Source of the DNA: Sphingobacterium sp.
GTDB taxonomy: Bacteria > Bacteroidota > Bacteroidia > SpSt-205
Length of the DNA stretch: 5,055 nucleotides
Reading direction: 5' to 3'
Assembly (NCBI GenBank): GCA_028276345.1
Contig: JAPYWM010000111.1
Coordinates: forward strand, 1 to 5,055
The notes below the pieces were generated by a model. That model searched no databases. It worked only from the letters and a program-made list of their open reading frames with translations, and had not been told where the DNA came from. This document shows positions 1 to 5,055 of the stretch, one piece after another (the stretch's first letter is position 1; each line of letters begins with the position of its first letter). The position numbers and the translations under genes are program-made.

Positions 1-863
1 ATGTAGAGGTTGCCATCGGCATCGACGGCCACCCCACCGCCTTGGCCATTCGTAGTGGAGAAGGATAGCCCCCCTAAGCTGCCCCGAATTTGCCAGCCCC
101 GGAAGCGCAGGTCTACAAAGGTGCTGACCTCGCCCTGAGGCGTAACCTTCCGGATGGCCCGATTGCCGGCGTCTACAATGTACAGATTGTCGTATTTGTC
201 GATCGCCAGGCCTACGGGGCTGTTGAAGGCGACGTCCTTACCAGAGCCATTTCTGTAGCCGGGCATACCCTGGCCCGCTACGGTAACTACTCGGCCTTGC
301 GGGGTGATTTTGCGCAGCGCATGATTACCGGTCTCTAAGATATAGAGGTTGCCTTTGCTATCCCGCACGATGGCGATGGGGAAAGAGAAGGTGGCTTCCT
401 TAGCGGGGCCGTCGTCGAAGCCGGCGCCATTCCCCCCAGCGATAGTGGTAACCTGTCCATCGGGCGCGATACGCCGAATAGCATGATTGAAGTAATCGCA
501 CACGTAGAGGTTGCCCTGCGGGTCCAGCGCCAGACCATGCGGGCTATTGAAGAGCGCTTCTTCCGTCTGACCGTCCTCAAAGCCAGCTACTCGCGGCGAG
601 CCAGCCACCAGCATCACCCGGCCATCGGGGGTTACCTTTCGCACACAGTGGTTATTGTCATCAGAGAAATAGATGGTGCCATCTTTTTTGACGACGATGC
701 CATTGGGGCGGTTGAGGGCGGCTTCCAGAGCAGGACCACTTTTATAGCCCACGCGTCCGCTCCCGGCTACGGTGCTGACTTCGACCTTATACGTAACCTC
801 TAAGGGCTCTTGCTGAGCTAAGACAAACCCTACAAAAAGACACACGACCAGCACCCTAAGCAT
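1..863 (-). CDS. Secreted NHL-repeat beta-propeller protein (N-terminal part, runs off left edge)
   Basis: The frame opens with ATG at 863-861 and stays open for 287 codons to the window edge, so the C-terminus is missing. Residues 1-16 (MLRVLVVCLFVGFVLA, followed by QQ) form a short signal peptide with a likely cleavage after A16. Cys8 lies inside the hydrophobic core and is not a lipobox, so export rather than lipidation is expected. From about residue 30 the protein is a tandem repeat of 54-55 residues. Each unit has T(V/I)AG, a G(Y/F)xxG turn, A-x-F-N-x-P-x-G(L/I)A-x-D, GNLY(V/I), then NHxIRK(V/I)TPxG. VAG/IAG anchors fall at 32, 86, 141 and 195; the fifth unit (about 247-287) is degenerate and about five residues longer. 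This is the NHL propeller pattern, a fold used for binding in secreted proteins; no catalytic residues can be assigned. A tRNA-Gly gene lies 21 bp upstream on the same strand. No Shine-Dalgarno is seen. The family call is secure; the ligand and role are unknown. Confidence 0.88.
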   Translation of the reverse strand, partial: MLRVLVVCLFVGFVLAQQEPLEVTYKVEVSTVAGSGRVGYKSGPALEAALNRPNGIVVKKDGTIYFSDDNNHCVRKVTPDGRVMLVAGSPRVAGFEDGQTEEALFNSPHGLALDPQGNLYVCDYFNHAIRRIAPDGQVTTIAGGNGAGFDDGPAKEATFSFPIAIVRDSKGNLYILETGNHALRKITPQGRVVTVAGQGMPGYRNGSGKDVAFNSPVGLAIDKYDNLYIVDAGNRAIRKVTPQGEVSTFVDLRFRGWQIRGSLGGLSFSTTNGQGGGVAVDADGNLY

Positions 864-884
864 GCGGATAGACAAACATTCGTG

Positions 885-957
885 AGCGGGAGACGGGTTT
901 CGAACCCGCGACCTTCAGCTTGGGAAGCTGACGCTCTACCAGCTGAGCTACTCCCGC
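885..957 (-). tRNA. tRNA-Gly (anticodon CCC)
   Basis: A complete 73-nt cloverleaf can be folded by hand. The acceptor stem is GCGGGAG with CTCCCGC, seven perfect pairs. The D arm is GCTC/GAGC around an AGCTGGTA loop. The anticodon stem is TCAGC/GCTGA around the seven-base loop TTCCCAA, which puts CCC at positions 34-36 (window 922-924). The variable loop is AGGTC, and the T arm is GCGGG/CCCGT around TTCGAAA. The discriminator base is U73, as expected for bacterial glycine tRNAs. It decodes GGG glycine codons. The 3' CCA is not encoded (the next bases are CAC), so it must be added by the CCA-adding enzyme. A Bacteroidota-type promoter lies upstream, and the NHL-repeat gene starts 21 bp after the 3' end with no terminator between. 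Confidence 0.97.
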
Positions 958-991
958 AAGTGCCATCGGAAGAGAAGCCCCGATAGCCAGG

Positions 992-1020
992 CAAAGGTAT
1001 GCAATTTCTTCTATCCCCAA
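992..1020 (-). promoter_or_regulatory. Bacteroidota-type promoter for tRNA-Gly (and probably the NHL gene)
   Basis: On the minus strand TTG (1020-1018) is followed by an 18-bp spacer and TACCTTTG (999-992). This fits the Bacteroidota housekeeping sigma consensus TTG-N17-23-TAnnTTTG. Transcription would start near 985-988, leaving a 5' leader of roughly 30 nt before the tRNA for RNase P to remove. No other good promoter is seen between here and the NHL-repeat gene, so this probably drives both. Confidence 0.75.
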
Positions 1021-1078
1021 TCCCCGGCTGGAAAAACTACTGCCAAAGGCAATAGGCAAGGAGGAGTAAGAAAAGGGA

Positions 1079-1101
1079 TGGGGCCCTGTCTCAGAGCCCC
1101 A
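1079..1101 (-). terminator. Possible terminator hairpin after ahcY
   Basis: TGGGGC (1079-1084) pairs with GCCCCA (1096-1101). Inside this, after a single C/A mismatch, CTG pairs with CAG around a TCT loop. Read on the minus strand, the stem lies about 90 nt past the ahcY stop and is followed by a pyrimidine-rich run (TCCCTTTTCTTACTCC). It also lies upstream of the tRNA promoter, a sensible place for the ahcY transcript to end. The T-run is interrupted, so it is not a textbook intrinsic terminator. Confidence 0.4.
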
Positions 1102-1190
1102 CATTTTCGCGAGCGCAACGCTGGGAAGTGCGGGCGATAAATACCTTTCCCAGGCCTTTTCTAAAGGAGGTAGCAGGTAGGCGCTCCTTA

Positions 1191-2498
1191 CTAATACCGA
1201 TACCAGTCGGGCTTATACGGCCCCTCTATCGGCACGCCAATATAAGCGGCCTGTTCGGGGGTGAGCTCGTCCAGTTCGGCGCCCAGTTTTTCCAGGTGGA
1301 GGCGGGCTACACTCTCATCCAGATGCTTAGGGAGGGTGTAGACTTTATTTTCGTACTGGTCTCCCCGGGTCCAGAGCTCAATCTGCGCCAGCACCTGATT
1401 CGTGAAGGAGAAAGACATCACGAGGGAGGGATGGCCTTCGGCCAGGGCGAGGTTCATCAGACGCCCCTCCGCCAGCAGGATGATCTCCTTGCCGTCGATG
1501 TTGTAAACGTCGACGTAGGGGCGCAGGCTGTACTTGGTGTGGCCGTAGTGTTTATTGAGCCAAGCGACATCGATCTCTAAATCAAAGTGGCCGATATTAC
1601 CGACGATGGTTTTGTCTTTCATGGCGAGGAAGTGACGGCCGACGACAACGTCGCGGTTACCAGTAGCCGTAATAACGATGTCTGCGAGGCGGACGGCATT
1701 GTCCAGCTTCATGACGCGGAAGCCGTCCATGACTGCTTGCAAGGCGCAGATGGGGTCAATCTCCGTTACAATCACCTGGGCGCCAGCCCCGGCAAAAGCT
1801 TCGGCGGTACCTTTCCCCACATCGCCATAACCGGCTACGACAACGGTCTTCCCCGAAAGCATGATACCCGTAGCGCGCCGAACGGCATCCACTGCCGACT
1901 CCCGACAGCCATAGATATTGTCAAACTTGGACTTAGTGACGGAGTCATTGACGTTGATGGCCGGGAAGGGGAGCTTGCCCTGGGCAGCCAATTCATAAAG
2001 CCGGCGAACGCCCGTGGTAGTTTCTTCGGAGACGCCGCGAATATGCGGCGTGAGGTGGGGGTATTTTTCCAGAACGAGCTTGGTGAGGTCGCCACCGTCG
2101 TCCAGAATCAGATTGAGCGGGCGGTCGGTACTGCCGAAAAAGAGGGTCTGCTCGATGGACCACCAGTACTCTTCCTCGGTTTGACCCTTCCAGGCGAAGA
2201 CGGGGATGCCAGCGGCTGCGATAGCGGCGGCAGCGTGGTCTTGCGTGGAAAGGGGATTGCACGAAGCCCATCGCACTTCGGCTCCGAGCTCAACGAGCGT
2301 CTCAATCAGGACCGCCGTTTCGGTGGTCATGTGGAGGGAGCCAGCGATGCGGGCACCTTTAAGGGGCTTGCTGTGGCGATAGCGCTCGCGAAGGGCCATC
2401 AGGCCGGGCATTTCAGCTTCGGCCATGCGAATTTCGCGCCGGCCCCACTCGGCCAGCGACAGGTCCGCAACCTTGAAGTCTTGCGTGGTGGTCGTCAT
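1191..2498 (-). CDS. ahcY: Adenosylhomocysteinase (S-adenosyl-L-homocysteine hydrolase)
   Basis: This cytosolic NAD-dependent enzyme reversibly splits S-adenosylhomocysteine, the product of SAM-dependent methylation, into adenosine and homocysteine. The 435-residue protein is full length and has all the family landmarks: SLHMT with His56, the STQDHAAAA stretch at 84-92, LDDGGD at 132-137, SEETTTG at 157-163, NVNDSVTKSKFDN at 182-194 with Lys189, Asp193 and Asn194, Cys198, and the NAD-binding GYGDVGKG at 223-230. It ends in the typical KPDWYRY. It lacks the roughly 40-residue insertion of many bacterial enzymes and so resembles the short, human-like form. ATG at 2498 (MTTTTQDF) and the adjacent ATG at 2501 are equally possible starts. 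The frame stays open upstream to 2558, but those residues are unlike the family and would overlap the promoter-like box. It is transcribed away from holB. No SAM- or SAH-riboswitch could fit in the short leader. Confidence 0.98.
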   Translation of the reverse strand: MTTTTQDFKVADLSLAEWGRREIRMAEAEMPGLMALRERYRHSKPLKGARIAGSLHMTTETAVLIETLVELGAEVRWASCNPLSTQDHAAAAIAAAGIPVFAWKGQTEEEYWWSIEQTLFFGSTDRPLNLILDDGGDLTKLVLEKYPHLTPHIRGVSEETTTGVRRLYELAAQGKLPFPAINVNDSVTKSKFDNIYGCRESAVDAVRRATGIMLSGKTVVVAGYGDVGKGTAEAFAGAGAQVIVTEIDPICALQAVMDGFRVMKLDNAVRLADIVITATGNRDVVVGRHFLAMKDKTIVGNIGHFDLEIDVAWLNKHYGHTKYSLRPYVDVYNIDGKEIILLAEGRLMNLALAEGHPSLVMSFSFTNQVLAQIELWTRGDQYENKVYTLPKHLDESVARLHLEKLGAELDELTPEQAAYIGVPIEGPYKPDWYRY

Positions 2499-2511
2499 CA
2501 TAATGCTTGCA

Positions 2512-2519
2512 CAAAGGTA
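2512..2519 (-). promoter_or_regulatory. Putative -7 box for ahcY
   Basis: TACCTTTG on the minus strand matches the Bacteroidota -7 consensus TAnnTTTG exactly and is identical to the box upstream of the tRNA. It sits 10 bp before the ATG at 2501, so the leader would be only a few nucleotides. The nearest upstream TTG candidates give spacers of 8 or 25 bp, both outside the usual 17-23, so the -33 element is weak or absent. Confidence 0.45.
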
Positions 2520-2570
2520 CGAACTCTCAAACATATCTCGCCGGCAAAAATTTCCCAACCTTTGTTTGGC

Positions 2571-3593
2571 ATGCAGTGGGAAGCTATTCCGGAGGCGGAC
2601 CGGGTACGTCCGATGTGGGAGGGGCTTTTACGCACGGGGCGCATTCCCCACGCCCTCCTTTGGGTCGGAAAAGAAGGAATCGGCAAGACGGCGCTGGCGT
2701 GGGCCGCCACCCATACCCTTCTGTGCGAAGAGGCTAATCCCGCCTGCCAGAAAGTCGCCCACCTCACCCACCCTAACCTCTACCTAATCGCCCCTACGAC
2801 CAGCGCTATTGAACCGGCAGAAGCCTCTCAACGTCTCGCCCAGGCCCTCGTTCAGAACCCCTTCCTCAGCTTAAGCGACTTCCAGGCCCTCCTCAAAGCC
2901 ACCACGCTCAGCATCGGCGTAGAAGCCATTCGCCAGCTACTCAACACGCTGCTCCTAACCCCCGCTGAAAAAACCTGGCGCATCGTGTGGTTTTGGCATG
3001 CCGAGACGCTCACCCGCCAGGCCGCTAATGCCCTCCTCAAAGTCGTAGAGGAACCGCCCAATCAGACGCTGTTTATATTTCTCACCACTCGCCTGGAAGC
3101 GCTGCCAGTAACTATCCGCTCTCGCAGTCAAGTTTGGCACATTGCACCGCTATCCGAAGAGACGCTTTTATCTTATGTGGAGGGAGCCCGCGACGCCGAG
3201 GAGGCCCAGCTCTGGGTACGCCTCGCCGAGGGCAGCCTAAGCCGCCTACGGCAGCTTCAGGAGCCGACCTGGCAGGAGCTTTTGCGGACGACGCAGCGCT
3301 GGCTCAGCGCCTGCCGCGACCCACACCGGGTGGAGGACTGGGGAAGCCTCTTAGAAAGTCTCCAGCGGCACCCCCGCTTAGCGGAAGCCCTCCATCTAAG
3401 CTTAGTCCTCCTCCGGCAGCAAACCGCCCTTTCCCTGCCCCAGCAAACCTACGCCATGACCCGCCTCTTGGAAGCCCTGGATGCCCTCTCCGCCAACCTC
3501 CAGCCCGCCATCGTCCTGAATCACCTTACCAGCGACCTTCTGCAAAACTGGAAAAATCCCCCCCTCACCTGGGAGTTTCTCCTCTCGGGCTGA
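2571..3593 (+). CDS. holB: DNA polymerase III subunit delta' (clamp-loader AAA+ protein)
   Basis: The 340-residue protein matches the delta' subunit of the replicative clamp loader, which with delta and DnaX loads the sliding clamp onto primed DNA. Near the N-terminus is GRIPHALLWVG followed by the P-loop GKEGIGKT (33-40). Later come AANALLKVVEEPP (151-163), the sensor-like FLTT (170-173) and TIRSRSQ (181-187), the counterpart of the delta' SRC arginine-finger motif. Two features are unusual. The Walker B DEAD-like segment is replaced by WFWHAE (140-145). The four-cysteine zinc module after the P-loop is reduced to Cys52 and Cys59. The C-terminal third is helical and poorly conserved, as in the family. 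ATG 2571 is chosen because the P-loop then falls at the expected distance; the open frame continues far upstream, but only antisense to ahcY. No Shine-Dalgarno is visible. The 3' end overlaps the opposing glycosyltransferase by 29 bp. holB is favoured over dnaX because of length and the missing Walker B. Confidence 0.87.
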   Translation: MQWEAIPEADRVRPMWEGLLRTGRIPHALLWVGKEGIGKTALAWAATHTLLCEEANPACQKVAHLTHPNLYLIAPTTSAIEPAEASQRLAQALVQNPFLSLSDFQALLKATTLSIGVEAIRQLLNTLLLTPAEKTWRIVWFWHAETLTRQAANALLKVVEEPPNQTLFIFLTTRLEALPVTIRSRSQVWHIAPLSEETLLSYVEGARDAEEAQLWVRLAEGSLSRLRQLQEPTWQELLRTTQRWLSACRDPHRVEDWGSLLESLQRHPRLAEALHLSLVLLRQQTALSLPQQTYAMTRLLEALDALSANLQPAIVLNHLTSDLLQNWKNPPLTWEFLLSG

Positions 3594-4338
3594 AAAGCGC
3601 TCGCAGACGCCTCCGCAGTGCTCCTCGCCGCCAGCGCAGCCACAAAACCCCCCAAATCGCCTCCCATATTACCGCCGAGCTCATCTTGGAGCGGCCAGCC
3701 ATCCGCTCCGTAAAAACTATCGGCACTTCCACCATGCGTCCCCCCGCTAGATAAGCCTTGTACTTGAGCTCAATCTGAAACGCATACCCCCGAAAGCGAA
3801 AAGCCCCCAAGGCTAAAATCGCTTCCAGAAGCTCGCGCCGATACCCGACAAAGCCCGCCGTAGGGTCTTTCACGGGCATACCGATCACCGTCCGCACATA
3901 CCAGCTTGCCCCATAACTGAGCAGGATACGACTCAAAGGCCAGTTTACAACCGTGATGCCCTTCACATAGCGGGAACCAACGGCCAGGTCAGCTTCCTCC
4001 AGGGCCTGCGCCAGCCTTTCCACATCCTTGGGCGCATGACTGAAATCCGCATCCATTTCATAGATGTAGCGGGCAGGCGTGTGCGCTAAAACCCATCGGA
4101 AGCCCGCCTCATAAGCCCGGCCCAGCCCTTCCTTCTGAGGGCGCACAAGGAGCACCACCGGCTCTTCGGGATGCGCCTCCTGATAAGTACGCACCAGGTT
4201 GGCTGTTCCATCGGGGGAGTTATCATCCACGACTAAGACACCCGGCGACAGGGGGAGTGCCCGCAGGGCCGATAACATGGCAAGAATATTATCTGCTTCG
4301 TTGTACGTAGGCAGGACAATCCAGTGCTCAGGCGGCAT
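3565..4338 (-). CDS. GT2 glycosyltransferase, polyprenol-phosphate mannose synthase-like
   Basis: The 257-residue protein has the motif order of the DPM1/Ppm1 branch of glycosyltransferase family 2: LPTYNE (9-14), VDDNSPDGT (37-45), EGLGRAYEAGF (70-80), the metal-binding MDADFSHAP (95-103), GSRY (121-124), NWPLSR (132-137), DPTAGFVGYRR (158-168), GYAFQIE (184-190), EVPIVF (204-209) and GRSKM (215-219). Known members move mannose (or another hexose) from a nucleotide sugar to a polyprenyl phosphate on the cytoplasmic membrane face, supplying a lipid-linked donor for later glycosylation. No C-terminal transmembrane domain follows. Instead the tail is a tryptophan- and arginine-rich, probably membrane-associating segment (about 225-250). 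The start codon lies inside the last codons of the ABC exporter gene (11-bp overlap), suggesting translational coupling. The exact sugar cannot be read from the sequence. Confidence 0.92.
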   Translation of the reverse strand: MPPEHWIVLPTYNEADNILAMLSALRALPLSPGVLVVDDNSPDGTANLVRTYQEAHPEEPVVLLVRPQKEGLGRAYEAGFRWVLAHTPARYIYEMDADFSHAPKDVERLAQALEEADLAVGSRYVKGITVVNWPLSRILLSYGASWYVRTVIGMPVKDPTAGFVGYRRELLEAILALGAFRFRGYAFQIELKYKAYLAGGRMVEVPIVFTERMAGRSKMSSAVIWEAIWGVLWLRWRRGALRRRLRALFSPRGETPR

Positions 4339-5055
4339 GCGCGCTGCGAGAAGGGAGACTAACTACCCGATCGCAATAGGCATGGGCTTGGGGCCGGTGC
4401 GCAATCAAAAGCACAATCGCCCCCTCTGACAGGCGCCGCAAACTCTGATACAGCAGGGCTTCTGTCTGAGGGTCTATTTGGGCGGTGGGCTCATCTAAAA
4501 GCCAGAGAACAGGCCGGCGCAGGGCCGCCCGCCAAAGGGCTACCAGCTGCCGCTCGCCAGCAGAAAGATTCTGGCCATGGGGGGCTATAGACATATCCAG
4601 AGGCCACTCGCTAACATACGAAGCAATACCAATCTTTTCGGCTGCTATCCAGATATCCTCGTCGGAGAACGGCTCATAAAGGGTGAGATTTTCTCGTAGC
4701 GTACCCTCAAAGAGGACTGGCTCCTGGGGGATATACGCAATGTGGCGGCGGAGCACCCCTTTGTCCCAGTCCGAAATGGAAAGGTCGCCGAGCCGGATTT
4801 CGCCGGCCTGCGGCTCATAGTAGCCCATAATCAGGTAGAAGAAGGTACTTTTGCCGCTACCGGTGGGGGCTGAAAGTGCCACTACCTCCCCCGGATGTGC
4901 CTGAAGGGAAAAGTTTTCCAGCACCGGTTCTCCGACCTGATAAGCAAATGAAACCTGCCGAGCTACAAGCGCATAAGGCGGTGGCGCCGCAGGGGTCTGA
5001 CCACCGGCTTTCTCCTGCGCCGGATGATCCAAAAGCCGAAATATCCGATCCGCAC
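4328..5055 (-). CDS. ABC exporter, C-terminal ATP-binding half (runs off right edge)
   Basis: Reading on the minus strand from the right edge, 241 codons are visible before the stop. The frame is open at the edge and begins ADRIFRLLD, the typical linker between the membrane and ATPase domains of type I exporters (MsbA/lipid A and multidrug-like). The gene therefore starts outside the window, and the TTG at 5032 is internal. Counting from the first visible residue, the ATPase contains Walker A APTGSGKST (62-70), the Q-loop glutamine in YIPQEP (Q110), signature LSAGERQ (163-169), Walker B with catalytic Glu in LWLLDEPTA (183-191), a D-loop with Asp194 and the H-loop IAHRP (His219). All residues needed for ATP hydrolysis are present. 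The signature is a mild variant of LSGGQRQ. The stop overlaps the start of the downstream glycosyltransferase. The substrate is unknown; export of a lipid or envelope precursor is a guess from the neighbour. Confidence 0.93.
   Translation of the reverse strand, partial: ADRIFRLLDHPAQEKAGGQTPAAPPPYALVARQVSFAYQVGEPVLENFSLQAHPGEVVALSAPTGSGKSTFFYLIMGYYEPQAGEIRLGDLSISDWDKGVLRRHIAYIPQEPVLFEGTLRENLTLYEPFSDEDIWIAAEKIGIASYVSEWPLDMSIAPHGQNLSAGERQLVALWRAALRRPVLWLLDEPTAQIDPQTEALLYQSLRRLSEGAIVLLIAHRPQAHAYCDRVVSLPSRSAHAA

Noticed and set aside
90..803. Several open frames on both strands across the NHL region
   Set aside because: They are shadows of the minus-strand NHL gene, whose repeats are clear in one frame only.
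856..1104. Open frame of 82 codons on the minus strand containing GVAQLVERQLPKLKVAGSKPVSRS
   Set aside because: This is the well-known false translation of a tRNA gene; the segment is tRNA-Gly(CCC).
1155..1190. Small inverted repeats (CCTTT/AAAGG and CTCCTT/AAGGAG) just after the ahcY stop, considered as its terminator
   Set aside because: The stems are short, compete with each other and are not followed by a T-run on the minus strand; the hairpin at 1079-1101 is the better candidate.
1128..1580. 150-codon open frame on the plus strand
   Set aside because: It is wholly or mostly antisense to conserved ahcY and has no recognisable protein features. It reflects codon bias of the opposite strand.
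2502..2570. SAM/SAH riboswitch upstream of ahcY
   Set aside because: The whole divergent gap is 69 bp and the predicted leader is only a few nucleotides, too short for any known SAM or SAH aptamer.
3134..3754. 206-codon Pro/Arg/Ala-rich plus-strand frame overlapping holB and the glycosyltransferase
   Set aside because: Its low-complexity composition is typical of an off-frame translation in GC-rich DNA, and both overlapping genes have clear homology motifs.
1..5055. CRISPR array, insertion sequence, integrase/attachment site next to the tRNA, or defence genes
   Set aside because: The only tandem repeats are coding NHL blades. There are no transposase or integrase motifs, and no duplication of the tRNA 3' end was seen in the window.

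Overview
The window looks like ordinary chromosomal DNA from a GC-rich member of the Bacteroidota (or a close FCB-group relative). Three things seen in the sequence support this. Two copies of the Bacteroidota-type -7 box TAnnTTTG (both TACCTTTG) occur, one with a well-spaced upstream TTG. None of the four visible start codons has a convincing Shine-Dalgarno sequence. The clamp-loader delta' protein has a Walker B replaced by an aromatic-rich 'FWHAE' segment, resembling my recollection of Bacteroidota delta' proteins ('IIWMPE'-like). Genus and species cannot be read from the sequence.

Layout from left to right. (1) Positions 1-863, minus strand: the N-terminal 287 residues of a secreted NHL-repeat beta-propeller protein that continues beyond the left edge. 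(2) Positions 885-957, minus strand: tRNA-Gly(CCC), with a good promoter at 992-1020. The tRNA lies only 21 bp upstream of the NHL gene, and no separate promoter is visible between them. (3) Positions 1191-2498, minus strand: adenosylhomocysteinase (ahcY), probably ended by a weak hairpin at 1079-1101. (4) Positions 2571-3593, plus strand: a DNA polymerase III delta' subunit (holB), divergent from ahcY across about 70 bp. (5) Positions 3565-4338, minus strand: a dolichol-phosphate-mannose-synthase-like GT2 glycosyltransferase, converging on holB with a 29-bp tail overlap. (6) Positions 4328-5055, minus strand: the C-terminal ATPase half of a type I ABC exporter, entering from the right edge and overlapping the glycosyltransferase start by 11 bp.

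The genes fall into four transcription units: [tRNA-Gly, NHL protein], [ahcY], [holB] and [ABC exporter, glycosyltransferase]. The first would give a tRNA and, after processing, an mRNA for an exported propeller protein. ahcY recycles S-adenosylhomocysteine from methylation reactions. holB belongs to the replication clamp loader. The exporter and glycosyltransferase are translationally overlapped and may act together on lipid-linked sugar or envelope chemistry, but that pairing is an inference from position only.

I did not find a new defence, mobile or RNA system. No CRISPR array, insertion sequence, integrase or attachment site is visible. The points most worth a second look are the tRNA/protein-gene co-transcription, the non-canonical delta' nucleotide site, and two start-site traps: a false 668-codon frame running into holB, and a false TTG start for the truncated ABC gene.
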